Shown here: piece by piece, positions 26,416 through 35,112 of the stretch
Position numbering within the stretch: position 1 is the first letter of the stretch
Layout: every line of letters starts with the position of its first letter
Assembly: GCA_003116855.1 (NCBI GenBank)
Contig: BEWT01000010.1
Coordinates: 1 to 64,000, forward strand
DNA: 64,000 nucleotides
Source: Desulfurococcaceae archaeon AG1
GTDB lineage: Archaea > Thermoproteota > Thermoprotei_A > Sulfolobales > AG1
Direction of reading: 5' to 3'
The notes under the pieces: model-generated
Seen by the model: the letters and a program-made list of their open reading frames with translations, nothing else
Database searches by the model: none
Told to the model about the DNA's origin: nothing
Made by a program: the position numbers and the translations under genes

Positions 26416-26991
26416 ATGGTGTCTGGAAAAAACATGGGGGAGAAGCCTAGAAGCGCTAGCATGGAGGCTATAATGGGTATAATAAAGAACACTTTTGGCG
26501 AGACTTCGAAGCTCGTTTTCGAAACGCTTTTAAAAATAGGTAGAGAGGTTCAGGACGAGGATCTGGCAATGCATGCTGGATTACATGTTAGCGAGGTGAG
26601 GAGAATACTTTACAAGCTCTCGGAACACGGGTTCGTGACCTCGAGGAGGGTTAGGGATAGGGAAACTGGTTACTATATATACTTCTGGAGGGCTAACACA
26701 GAATATCTACCCCAGATCCTTATCTCGAGAAAAAAGACCGTTCTTAACAAGCTCATGGAGAGGTTGAAGTATGAGGAGACATATATCTTCCAATGCAGCT
26801 CCTGTAGCAGTGAGAAAGAAAGATTCTCATTCGATGACGCAATGATTAATGACTTTAAATGCCCCAGATGCGGTGCACAACTAGAGCCCGTTAATAATGC
26901 TGTGACTGTGAAGAGCTTGAGAGAGCTTGTGGAGAGGCTTAGAAGGAGTGTTGAGGCTGATGAAAAGAGGCTTTATAACAGGGGTTCTTGA
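26416..26991 (+). CDS. tfe: Transcription factor E, alpha subunit (TFE)
   Basis: Archaeal homologue of TFIIE-alpha; it stabilises the open promoter complex with TBP, TFB and RNA polymerase. The N-terminal winged helix covers about residues 15-105 (ETSKLVFETLLKIGREV, then the EVRRILYKLSEHGFV recognition segment). A zinc ribbon follows with CSSC near residue 132 and CPRC near 155. The C-terminal tail is helical. A cytosine methylase gene starts inside the last 32 bases. The length of 191 residues is usual for crenarchaeal TFE. Confidence 0.95.
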   Translation: MVSGKNMGEKPRSASMEAIMGIIKNTFGETSKLVFETLLKIGREVQDEDLAMHAGLHVSEVRRILYKLSEHGFVTSRRVRDRETGYYIYFWRANTEYLPQILISRKKTVLNKLMERLKYEETYIFQCSSCSSEKERFSFDDAMINDFKCPRCGAQLEPVNNAVTVKSLRELVERLRRSVEADEKRLYNRGS

Positions 26992-27946
26992 CCTATTCTC
27001 AGGAGCTGGGGGTTTTTCAAGAGGTTTTGCGGATGCTGGTTTTGATATAATCATGGGTATCGATAATGACAGGAACGCAATAAGATCCTTCAAGGCTAAC
27101 TTCCCAGGAGCTGTGGCTCTTCAAGAAGATATTCAAGAGATAGATTCCGGGGATATAGTATCTATACTTGGCGCAAGGCCAAGGATAATCATAGGAGGTC
27201 CTCCGTGCGAGCCATTCACAGGAGCTAACCCGGAGAGGATGAAAGAACCCCTTGACAGGCTATACAAAGACCCCATGGGTAGGCTTGTACTCCACTTCAT
27301 AAGAATCGTATCCGAGCTAGAGCCAGAGGTGTTTATAATGGAGAATGTCCCAGCTATAATGCATAGCCCTATAAAAGAAGCTATAGAGGATCTTTTCAGA
27401 AAGTCTGGTTATCCTGAGATCTATTTCAACGTGCTCAAAGCCGAGGAGCATGGGACGCCTAGTAGAAGGACAAGGGTCTTTATATCCAATATAAGGATAG
27501 ACCCGCCTAAGAGTGATAAGAGGATCACAGTGGAAGAGGCTCTAGCAGACCTACCGCCTCCCGGGGATGGTAGTATTCCTAACCATGAGTATATAAGCAT
27601 CTCTGCTAGGAAGATGAAGAGGATCTCAAAGATCCGTAGGGGGAGATCGCTATACCTCTACGAAGGAGCGGGCGGTAGAATGCTTCCAAACTACATAAGA
27701 TTAGATCCAAACGACATAGCACCAACAGTTATGGGATCATCGAGGTTTATACACCCATACGAAGACAGGATCCTTACAGTGAGAGAGCAGGCAAGGCTCA
27801 TGGGCTTCCCAGACGATCACGTATTCATGGGGGGAAAAGATGATCAGTTCAACCAGGTGGGAGAGGCAGTACCACCACCACTGGCTAGAAGCATGGCGGA
27901 AGAAGTGAAAAAGATCCTGGGGATAGACGATTTAGAGCGGGGTTGA
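26960..27946 (+). CDS. DNA (cytosine-5) methyltransferase
   Basis: Complete C5 methylase of about 328 residues with motifs in order: I DLFSGAGGFSRGF, IV GGPPCEPFTGANP with the catalytic Cys near residue 80, VI MENVPAI near 127, VIII RTRVF near 165, IX around residue 255 (PTVMGSSRF), X NQVGEAVPPPLARSMA near 298. The target-recognition region between VIII and IX is short, so the site is probably simple. The start is the ATG at 26960 inside tfe (GAGGCTG precedes it); a longer frame begins at 26927. No restriction enzyme gene is adjacent. tRNA methylation (Dnmt2-like) cannot be excluded, since the DNA/RNA split needs a tree. Confidence 0.9.
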   Translation: MKRGFITGVLDLFSGAGGFSRGFADAGFDIIMGIDNDRNAIRSFKANFPGAVALQEDIQEIDSGDIVSILGARPRIIIGGPPCEPFTGANPERMKEPLDRLYKDPMGRLVLHFIRIVSELEPEVFIMENVPAIMHSPIKEAIEDLFRKSGYPEIYFNVLKAEEHGTPSRRTRVFISNIRIDPPKSDKRITVEEALADLPPPGDGSIPNHEYISISARKMKRISKIRRGRSLYLYEGAGGRMLPNYIRLDPNDIAPTVMGSSRFIHPYEDRILTVREQARLMGFPDDHVFMGGKDDQFNQVGEAVPPPLARSMAEEVKKILGIDDLERG

Positions 27947-28112
27947 GAATAAAATTTGTTTAAGATCCGATCTCTCCTATGTATTGATCTAGATAAACTT
28001 CCTTCTTTATAAAGACATAGAATAGATGATATTTAAATCTCAGTATACCTATCCTATATGATTTAAAAACTAGGATTTATAAGCTGTAAGAATAATACCC
28101 CGCGGTGGTTTT

Positions 28113-29789
28113 ATGGGGGATCAGGGCGGTGTAACAAGGAGATCATTCATAAGGATAGTTGGCGGAGTAGTCATAGCCGCAGGGATAGGAGTGGCAGCAA
28201 TATATCTATCCGGGATAGGGAGAGGTACACCAGCACAGCCTACAAAGGCTATAAGCCCGACGATAACACCCACAGAAACACAGCCAGCCCAGCCCCCCAG
28301 AACACCTATCAAAGGAGGAACCCTTAGGATCGAGCTTATATCAGAGATTGTTAGACTCGATCCACACGCATCCACCGCCGCAGTTGATAGACAGGTGTTC
28401 CAGAGCCTATATGACCACTTCCTAGATCTCGATGAGAACGGCAACATAATCCCTGCTATATGTAGCTCATGGTCACAGCCAGATTCGAAGACCTATGTAT
28501 TCAAGCTAAGAGACGGAGTAAGATTCCACGACGGTACAAAGCTGGACGCAGATGCTGTGGTGTGGAACTTCAATAGAATGCTCGGCAAGCTTGATAAGAA
28601 ACTCTTACCAAGCCCCAACGCTAGAGCAAGCGAGGTTGCATATATAGATAGCGTTAAGGCTGAGGATCCCTTGACAGTAAGAGTCACACTCAAGACACCG
28701 TTCGCACCGTTCCTATCCATACTCACCGACAGGGTTGGGATGTTTATATCGCCAACATCGTTCGAGAAAGATCCTGAGGGGTTCTTCTCAAAACCAATCG
28801 GCGCTGGTCCCTTCAGATTTGTCGAGTGGAGGAAGGGCGATAGACTTGTCCTCGAGAGGTTTGATGGCTATTACCTATCTGGAAAACCCTATCTGGATAG
28901 GGTTATATATACATTCCAGGCCGATGCTACCCAGAGGCTTAACGATCTGAGATCCGATACTGTTGATATAATCCAGACATTCGCGCCAAAGGATATAGAG
29001 ATTGTTAAGAGGGAAGCCTCAGGCGGGGGTATAAAATATTCGGTTAAGGCTACATGGGCATGGCAGGGTTATGAACTGAATACTAAGAAACCACCCTTTG
29101 ACAACAAGCTCCTGAGAAAGGCCTTCATGTATGCTATAGATATTGAGGAGATCGTGAACACCGTTTACTACGGAATCGATATTCCAGCCAATTACGGTTT
29201 CATAACCCCTGCCCATGGCGCCTTCTATGATGCTAACTATAGGCCTCACAAGAAATGGCCAAAAGCCGACCTCGATGCTGCTAAACAGATGTTAAGAGAC
29301 GCTGGATACCCAGACGGGTTTGAGTTTGAGTTACAAACAGGTGTTGACCCCATAGCCAAGCTCGAGGCAGAGCTTATTCAGTCTCAGCTAGCCAAGGTAG
29401 GGATCAGGGTTAAGATAACCCAGCTTGATTTCACCAGACAGCTAACCAACCTGGAGCAGGGTAACTATCAAGCATCAGCGATCGGGTGGAGCGGCAGGCC
29501 CGATCCGGATCAGAACAGCTATTTATTCTGGTATACCAAAGGATCCTTCAACTTCATGGGCTACTCAAACCCACAGGTAGACGAGCTCTTCGATAAAGCC
29601 AGGAGCGAGTCGGACCAGGCTAAGAGGGCTAATATGTATAGGCAGATAATCGAGATCCTATATGATGACGCCCCCTATATATTCGTGAGATACCCAGCGG
29701 ATCTCAAAGCATGGAGATCGAGAGTGACCGGGTTTATCCACGTACCTGATGGTATGATAAGGACAGCACCGATCTGGATATCCCAGTAA
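28113..29789 (+). CDS. ABC transporter solute-binding protein, family 5 (oligopeptide/dipeptide type), Tat-exported
   Basis: Extracellular binding protein of 558 residues. The N-terminus has a twin-arginine motif TRRSFIRI followed by a hydrophobic helix (about 14-33), so it is likely exported folded by Tat and left anchored. A Thr/Pro-rich linker (about 40-65), typical of archaeal anchored binding proteins, precedes the SBP_bac_5 domain, with DPHAST near residue 90, the family block LRDGVRFHDGTKL near 130 and DAKQMLRDAGYPDGF-like text near 395. GGTGG precedes the ATG and TTTATAAG lies upstream. First gene of an operon with two permeases. Substrate (peptide or oligosaccharide) cannot be told. 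Confidence 0.93.
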   Translation: MGDQGGVTRRSFIRIVGGVVIAAGIGVAAIYLSGIGRGTPAQPTKAISPTITPTETQPAQPPRTPIKGGTLRIELISEIVRLDPHASTAAVDRQVFQSLYDHFLDLDENGNIIPAICSSWSQPDSKTYVFKLRDGVRFHDGTKLDADAVVWNFNRMLGKLDKKLLPSPNARASEVAYIDSVKAEDPLTVRVTLKTPFAPFLSILTDRVGMFISPTSFEKDPEGFFSKPIGAGPFRFVEWRKGDRLVLERFDGYYLSGKPYLDRVIYTFQADATQRLNDLRSDTVDIIQTFAPKDIEIVKREASGGGIKYSVKATWAWQGYELNTKKPPFDNKLLRKAFMYAIDIEEIVNTVYYGIDIPANYGFITPAHGAFYDANYRPHKKWPKADLDAAKQMLRDAGYPDGFEFELQTGVDPIAKLEAELIQSQLAKVGIRVKITQLDFTRQLTNLEQGNYQASAIGWSGRPDPDQNSYLFWYTKGSFNFMGYSNPQVDELFDKARSESDQAKRANMYRQIIEILYDDAPYIFVRYPADLKAWRSRVTGFIHVPDGMIRTAPIWISQ

Positions 29790-29800
29790 GGGAGCTGCTA

Positions 29801-30772
29801 ATGCCAGGACTTGGGAAAATAATAGCCAGAAGGTTAATCGTAATCCCACCAACGCTTCTCATCATAACACTGATCGTCTATACAGTTATAAGGCTCGTCC
29901 CGGGGAACCCTGTACAAGCACTCTTAGGAGAAGAGTATAATGAAGCTGCTGCGAGAGAGCTTGAGAAACAACTAGGACTCGACAAACCCCCAATCCTAGG
30001 ATATATAGACTGGCTGGGAAAGGTTTTTAGAGGAGATCTGGGGACTTCGATAGTTCTCGTTAATAAGCTGAAAGTCTCAGATCTATTGCTACAGAGACTC
30101 CCGGTCACCGCCGAGCTAGCCCTTCTCTCGCTATTAATAGGGCTTTCACTCGGGATCATACTTGGTGTGGTGAGCGGGCTTAATAGGGGAGGTAGAATTG
30201 ATGTCATTATATCAAGCATACTGCTCCTCAATCTAGCAATCCCCGTATTCATAAGGGCTATACTGTTAGTGCTTATCTTCTCAATAGCTTTGAGGCTACT
30301 ACCATCATCCGGCTATGTTTCGATGAGCGAGGATCCTGTTGGGAATCTCAGGCTCATGATCATGCCATCTCTGGCCGCGGGTCTAGGTGTTGCCTCTGTT
30401 ATAGCTAGGATCACTAGGGCCTCGGTGATAGATGCCATGTCTTCTGACTATGTAATGGTTGCACAAGCTAAGGGGCTTCCAAGAGGGTTGATAATCTATA
30501 GCTATATATTGAGAAACGCTCTCCTCCCAATAATAACGATCGCAGGCCTCCAGCTGGGATCCCTCCTAGGGGGTCTAGTGATCACAGAGTCCATATTCAG
30601 GATCCCTGGGATCGGAAGCCTTGTCTATGAGTCAATAATACAGAGAGACTACCCAGTCCTTTTGGGGTCAGTGTTGTTTATAGCCCTTGTATATGTCTTA
30701 GTAAACCTGGTAGTCGATATCCTATACACAGTAGCAGACCCGAGGGTTAGATATGAAGGTGATAAACGCTAA
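29801..30772 (+). CDS. ABC transporter permease, DppB/OppB type
   Basis: Membrane permease of 323 residues. The N-terminal block PPTLLIITLIVYTVIRLVPG near residue 14 and LGEEYNEAAARELEKQLGLD near 42 are typical of DppB. Six hydrophobic helices follow, and the cytoplasmic EAA-like loop (SDYVMVAQAKGLPRG near 222) contacts the ATPase. ESIFRIPGIGSLVYESI near 262 is the family signature. GGGAG precedes the ATG. It overlaps the next permease by 20 bases. No ATPase gene is in this operon. Confidence 0.94.
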   Translation: MPGLGKIIARRLIVIPPTLLIITLIVYTVIRLVPGNPVQALLGEEYNEAAARELEKQLGLDKPPILGYIDWLGKVFRGDLGTSIVLVNKLKVSDLLLQRLPVTAELALLSLLIGLSLGIILGVVSGLNRGGRIDVIISSILLLNLAIPVFIRAILLVLIFSIALRLLPSSGYVSMSEDPVGNLRLMIMPSLAAGLGVASVIARITRASVIDAMSSDYVMVAQAKGLPRGLIIYSYILRNALLPIITIAGLQLGSLLGGLVITESIFRIPGIGSLVYESIIQRDYPVLLGSVLFIALVYVLVNLVVDILYTVADPRVRYEGDKR

Positions 30773-31622
30773 AATATTCAGCAGGTTATACGGGATCCTC
30801 AAAGAACCCAGGATACTTGCTGGGGTAATGATATTATCTAGCATGATCCTTGTCTCTGGTATCTCTTTAGCAATAGGTTTGGCTGATCCGTTTAGGACTA
30901 TGGTTTCAAAGCCTTTGCAACCACCATCTATGATTCATTTAGCTGGTACCGACGCCCTCGGGAGGGATCTTCTCTCAAGGATCTTCCTCGGGATCCTTAT
31001 ATCGCTATTCATATCACTCCTAGGAACTATTATAGCCTTTCTACTAGGTCTTCCAATGGGGTTTATTTCAGCTATATATAAGGGCTCAAAGGTTGATGAC
31101 GTTATAATGAGGATCGTAGACTCTCTCCTAGCATTCCCAGCCCTAGTGCTCGTGCTATTCATAAGCGCCTCCTTTGGCCAAGGACCCCTAATATCATCAA
31201 TAGCAATTGGTATAGCTGAGGCTCCGATAGTGGCTAGGCTCAGCAGAGGAACCATGATAGGTGTGTTATCAAACCAATTTGTAGAAGCAGCAGTAGCTAT
31301 TGGGGCTGGTAAACTATGGATCATAGCAAGATACCTGTTGCCCCACTCATCATCAGTGCTAATAACTCACTTCACATTAACTCTGAGCGCAGCGATAATA
31401 CTAGAGTCCGGGTTAAGCTTCCTTGGCCTAAGCACCTCCCCACCCATCCTCAGCCTCGGAGGGATAGTTAGAGAAGGGTTCCTATACCTTGAAACCGCAT
31501 GGTGGTACTCCCTCATACCGTCTATGTTTCTCGTGCTACTAGTGCTCTCAGTAAGCCTTGTAGGCGACGGCCTAAACGACGCCATAGATCCCAGATATAA
31601 GGTGTCGAGAGAATACATATGA
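30753..31622 (+). CDS. ABC transporter permease, DppC/OppC type
   Basis: Second permease of 289 residues. GTDALGRDLLSRIFLGILIS near residue 67 is the DppC hallmark. The EAA loop reads FVEAAVAIGAGKLWIIARYLLPH near 178, and LESGLSFLGLSTSPP near 215 completes the family pattern. It pairs with the upstream DppB-type permease; the ATG lies inside that gene. A CCTCAG/CTGAGG hairpin follows 24 bases after the stop. Because no OppD/OppF ATPases are downstream, ATP must come from subunits encoded elsewhere. Confidence 0.94.
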   Translation: MKVINAKIFSRLYGILKEPRILAGVMILSSMILVSGISLAIGLADPFRTMVSKPLQPPSMIHLAGTDALGRDLLSRIFLGILISLFISLLGTIIAFLLGLPMGFISAIYKGSKVDDVIMRIVDSLLAFPALVLVLFISASFGQGPLISSIAIGIAEAPIVARLSRGTMIGVLSNQFVEAAVAIGAGKLWIIARYLLPHSSSVLITHFTLTLSAAIILESGLSFLGLSTSPPILSLGGIVREGFLYLETAWWYSLIPSMFLVLLVLSVSLVGDGLNDAIDPRYKVSREYI

Positions 31623-31645
31623 TCTCTCCATCAAGTTGTAAAAAG

Positions 31646-31667
31646 CCTCAGCTAATCGCTACTGAGG
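31646..31667 (+). terminator. Possible hairpin after the permease operon
   Basis: CCTCAG (31646-31651) pairs with CTGAGG (31662-31667) over a 10-base loop. There is no T-run directly after it. Archaeal termination relies mainly on T-tracts, so this may only be a 3'-end stabilising hairpin. The rest of the spacer to 31833 shows a TATA-like AGATATATTA near 31806 for the next gene. Confidence 0.3.
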
Positions 31668-31833
31668 TCATACCGCTCTATGAATATATACGCATCCCAC
31701 CAAGAGGATAAAGAAAAGCGTTATTCGATCCAGCCATCATATAAACCCAGCATCCCTGATTCCATTCTAATATGTTATCCTCTAGGTTCTCAAACAGAAC
31801 CTCCAAGATATATTATTCTAAACAGTATTTTAC

Positions 31834-33237
31834 ATGGTGTTTCGCTTGGAGGAGGAGTTTGATTCGCTAAGTTACTCAGAGGCACCGAAAATTATTGTGA
31901 GACCTCCAGGCCCTAAATCCCTTGAGATCTTGAGGGAGCAAAGATCTCTTGAGACCAGGACGCTTATATACCCCAAGGTTTTTGAGTTCGCGATAGACTC
32001 TGCAAGGGGCGCCACTATAAGGGATGTTGATGGTAATTACTATGTTGACTGGGTAGCTGGTATAGCGGTACTCAATGTTGGTCATAATAATCCCTATGTG
32101 ATCAACGCTATTAGGGAGCAGCTAGATAGATATGTCCACTGGATGAGCGAGATCCCCAGTGAGGCTAGGATCAGATTTCTCAAGAACCTACACTCAATAC
32201 TACCCCCAGGTCTTAGGGGTAAGGCTAGGGTGATCACCTCAGTTACTGGGGCTAGCGCTGTGGAAGCAGCTATAGCTATAGCTAGGTGGGCTTCTAAGAA
32301 GCCAGTGATCATGGCTTTCGAGGGAGCATACCACGGGGTTCACCAGGGGGCGGTTATGGCGACTGCTAAGAGAGGTCTCCAGAGGCTCTCAAGCATGCCT
32401 CTAATCAATGTAGTAAGGATCCCCTACCCATATCCATATAGATGTCCCATGCCTGCTAAAGATCCTGAGGAGTGTGGCTACATGGTTCTGAGCTATATAG
32501 AGCATCTCCTAAGCGATCCATACAGCGGGGTTGGCGATGTCGGTGCAATCATTTTCGAGCCTATAGAAGGTGAGGGCGGCTATATAGTACCGCCCAGGGA
32601 TTTCCTGAAGGGATTGAGAGAGATTGCGGATAAACACGGGATTCTGCTCATAGCAGACGAGATCCAATCAGGCGTTGGGAGAACTGGCAAATGGTGGGCT
32701 GTAGAGCATTTCGGGATAACCCCAGATATAATGACAATCTCTAAAGCCATCGGTGGAGGGATACCGATATCCTTTGTAGCCTATAGAGATGATCTTGATG
32801 AAAAGCTTGAAGAGATGTTCCATCTAGGAACCTATAGGGCGAACCCGCTAGGCCTTGCTGCAGGAAGCGCTGTTATAGACTATATAAGGTCGAGAAACCT
32901 GCTTGAGAGGGCAAGCAGCCTTGGAGACCATACTATAAATAGATTTAGAGAGATGATGGAGAGATACGAAATCATAGGCGACGTTAGAGGGATAGGGTTC
33001 ATGATAGGTGTCGAGCTTGTCAAGAGTAAGAGGACAAAAGAGCCTGGCGAGAAGATCGCACAAGAACTCAGAAAAAGACTATTCCAGAGAGGATTGCTAA
33101 TGCACACATGCGGCCATTATGGCAATGTGATGAGATTCATGGCACCTCTTGTGATAAGCAAGAAACACCTAGAAGCCGGGTTAGAGATCTTTGAGGAGGA
33201 AGTGGCAAGCCTATCTAAAGAGATCAAAGCAGGCTAG
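31834..33237 (+). CDS. Class III aminotransferase (4-aminobutyrate/ornithine aminotransferase or amino acid racemase group)
   Basis: 467 residues, PLP enzyme. VRPPGPKSLEILREQ near residue 22 is typical of the archaeal GabT/ornithine-aminotransferase/broad racemase group. DVDGNYYVDWVAGIAVLNVGH follows near 66. SVTGASAVEAAIAIAR near 133, the Asp in LIADEIQSGVGRTG near 272 and the Schiff-base Lys in TISKAIGGGIP near 304 are all present. The ATG at 31834 lies about 25 bases from a TATA-like box, so the mRNA may be leaderless. The neighbouring import operon suggests use of imported amino acids. Sequence alone does not separate transaminase from racemase. Confidence 0.9.
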   Translation: MVFRLEEEFDSLSYSEAPKIIVRPPGPKSLEILREQRSLETRTLIYPKVFEFAIDSARGATIRDVDGNYYVDWVAGIAVLNVGHNNPYVINAIREQLDRYVHWMSEIPSEARIRFLKNLHSILPPGLRGKARVITSVTGASAVEAAIAIARWASKKPVIMAFEGAYHGVHQGAVMATAKRGLQRLSSMPLINVVRIPYPYPYRCPMPAKDPEECGYMVLSYIEHLLSDPYSGVGDVGAIIFEPIEGEGGYIVPPRDFLKGLREIADKHGILLIADEIQSGVGRTGKWWAVEHFGITPDIMTISKAIGGGIPISFVAYRDDLDEKLEEMFHLGTYRANPLGLAAGSAVIDYIRSRNLLERASSLGDHTINRFREMMERYEIIGDVRGIGFMIGVELVKSKRTKEPGEKIAQELRKRLFQRGLLMHTCGHYGNVMRFMAPLVISKKHLEAGLEIFEEEVASLSKEIKAG

Positions 33238-33248
33238 AGGCTGCTTTT

Positions 33249-33659
33249 CTAAAAAATAAGAACCTTAGACCCTGTCTTACCGTGTTTTGCAAGAAAAGTT
33301 GCTGCTCCAACTATTGGGCATCCTTCTAGTATCGCTTCCCTCGAAATCCCCATAGCCTCTATGGTTGTTGAGCAAGCATAGATCTTAACACTCCCCGACC
33401 CCTGGGCCATGGCTATGAGATCCTTCAGCCTTGGGAGGCCTTTAGGCTCAAAACCCCTGGATCTCAGCTCCTCATAGAAGCTTCTCTCTATATCATCAGC
33501 CCCCCCTTTGGTTATAGCTTTAAGCCCCCAGAATGTGAAGAACATCTCAACCTTCATACCCATCGCTGCGGCCGTGGTTGCTAGTATAAATGCTGGGTAG
33601 ACACTCTCAGGTTTATCAGATCTAACTATGATTGCTAGATCCACTGCCTCCTGGGACAT
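33249..33659 (-). CDS. DsrE2-like sulfurtransferase/peroxiredoxin-family protein
   Basis: 136 residues from the ATG at 33659, which directly follows the ribosome site AGGTGATCCC. DsrE/F fold: LAIIVRSDKPESVYPAFILATTAAAMGM at the N-terminus, MFFTFWGLKAITKGG near 42, and the conserved Cys in KIYACSTTIEAMG near 96, expected to carry persulfide. The TusA-like gene lies 4 bases upstream. TusA/DsrE2 pairs hand sulfur between carriers in sulfur oxidation, tRNA thiolation or cofactor sulfuration. No dsrAB, Hdr-like or rhodanese genes are near. Confidence 0.88.
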   Translation of the reverse strand: MSQEAVDLAIIVRSDKPESVYPAFILATTAAAMGMKVEMFFTFWGLKAITKGGADDIERSFYEELRSRGFEPKGLPRLKDLIAMAQGSGSVKIYACSTTIEAMGISREAILEGCPIVGAATFLAKHGKTGSKVLIF

Positions 33660-33663
33660 GGGA

Positions 33664-33927
33664 TCACCTCTTCCTAACATATGCAATAATATTCTCACCA
33701 TCCCTCCTGATCTCTATGATCTTGTTGCCAGTATAGATAGCCCACGATCTGAGATCCTCTTCAAAAGCAGGATCCCTAGCCAGCACCATAACCACAGCAC
33801 CGGAGGGGAGCTGTGATATAGCCGAGCTAAGCATTAACACCGGCCCGGGGCACATCATACCCCTAGCATCGATCACTTTTTCCACCCTATATGGCAACTC
33901 CTCAACCCTCTTTTCACTAGCGCTCAT
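33664..33927 (-). CDS. tusA: TusA-family sulfur carrier
   Basis: 87 residues with the family motif DARGMMCPGPVLML; the Cys at about residue 26 in CPGP carries sulfur. VVMVLARDPAFEEDLRSWA near residue 46 matches the second TusA block. It precedes the DsrE2-like gene with a 4-base gap on the same strand. A role in supplying sulfur to tRNA, to molybdenum cofactor (given FdhD in this genome) or in sulfur oxidation is possible. It starts with ATG in an AT-rich promoter region. Confidence 0.92.
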   Translation of the reverse strand: MSASEKRVEELPYRVEKVIDARGMMCPGPVLMLSSAISQLPSGAVVMVLARDPAFEEDLRSWAIYTGNKIIEIRRDGENIIAYVRKR

Positions 33928-34110
33928 ACATACTCACCTAGATTAATATATGCTAGAAATCTTATAGGCATTCTCATTTATATTCATATTAAATAAAATT
34001 TTCTGCAACTATGTTACAAGTAACAAATAGTGATAATCGTTGTTTTAGAACTATTGTTGTATCTTTTAAACAATATATTGCTCCCAAAGGAATCATGCTT
34101 GGTTGCTCCC

Positions 34111-35091
34111 ATGAGCCTCCATATAGGGGTAGATATAGGGGCTACGTTCATAAGAGCTGGGCTTTTCAGCCATGAGGGCGAGCTCCTCAAAAAGATTAAG
34201 AGTCCTTTTCCCAGATCCGGTTTTGAAGAGTATCTGAAAAACCTCATCATCGATCTAAGCGGTGGCGAACTCTCCCGCATAGCTGGCGTTGGTGTGGGAT
34301 CGATAGGACCTCTGGATCTCTCAACAGGATCTGTTCCCAGAGCCCCTAACGCACCGATCAAGAGCTTCAGGATCGTTGACCCCTTGAGAGAGCTCGGGTT
34401 AAGGGTTGTCCTGGCAAACGATGCCGTTGCAGCAGCATGGGGCGAGCATATCCTCGGCCTGGCTAGGGGTTATAGGAATATCCTCTATGTGACGATAAGC
34501 ACTGGCATAGGAGGTGGGGTTATAGTTGATGGGAACCTCCTCATAGGTAAGGATGGGAATGCCCATGAGATAGGGCATCTGGTGGTTGACTACTCATCTA
34601 ACATTAGATGCGGCTGTGGCGGCTACGGGCACTGGGAGGGGATAGCTTCTGGCATTAATATTCCTAGAAGCTTCTCCCAATACGTCTCTAGAGAGGGGTT
34701 ATGTGGATCGTTTAAATCCCCCCTATGTCAGAGGCTATTGGAAGGATCTCTTGAGACCAGGGAGATCTTTGAACAATATGCTAGAGGAGATCCCATAGCT
34801 ATAAAGTACGTGGACGAATACCTCATGCTCGTTAACTCCGCCGGGATCGCCTCAACCATAAACGCCTATGACCCTGAGATCCTGATCATGGGGGGCTCTG
34901 TAGCGCTTAACAATAAAGAGGCTTTTGCCAAGGGTCTGGATAGGTATCTGGATAAATATATAACTGTTAGAAAACCCGTGATCCGTTTCACAGAGTTTGG
35001 AGACGATGTGGGAATATATGGAGCAGCAGCCCTATCGATCAAACCCCCAGAGTCTTTGAAAGAATATATCGAGGCATGGAATAAGCGATAG
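34111..35091 (+). CDS. ROK-family sugar kinase (glucokinase-like)
   Basis: About 326 residues. ATP-binding HIGVDIGATFIRAGLF at the N-terminus, VGVGSIGPLDLSTG near 75, the sugar-binding VLANDAVAAAWGEH near 117, TISTGIGGGVIVDG near 142 and the ROK zinc motif CGCGGYGHWE near 183 are present. The ATG at 34111 is chosen over the open frame from 34030, because the extra N-terminus overlaps TTTAAACAATATATT, a promoter-like stretch. Archaeal ROK glucokinases phosphorylate glucose or related hexoses for glycolysis or gluconeogenesis; the PGI/PMI gene in this window would act next. The phosphate donor is not determined. Confidence 0.9.
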   Translation: MSLHIGVDIGATFIRAGLFSHEGELLKKIKSPFPRSGFEEYLKNLIIDLSGGELSRIAGVGVGSIGPLDLSTGSVPRAPNAPIKSFRIVDPLRELGLRVVLANDAVAAAWGEHILGLARGYRNILYVTISTGIGGGVIVDGNLLIGKDGNAHEIGHLVVDYSSNIRCGCGGYGHWEGIASGINIPRSFSQYVSREGLCGSFKSPLCQRLLEGSLETREIFEQYARGDPIAIKYVDEYLMLVNSAGIASTINAYDPEILIMGGSVALNNKEAFAKGLDRYLDKYITVRKPVIRFTEFGDDVGIYGAAALSIKPPESLKEYIEAWNKR

Positions 35092-35112
35092 AACCCTATA
35101 GCATCGGGACCA

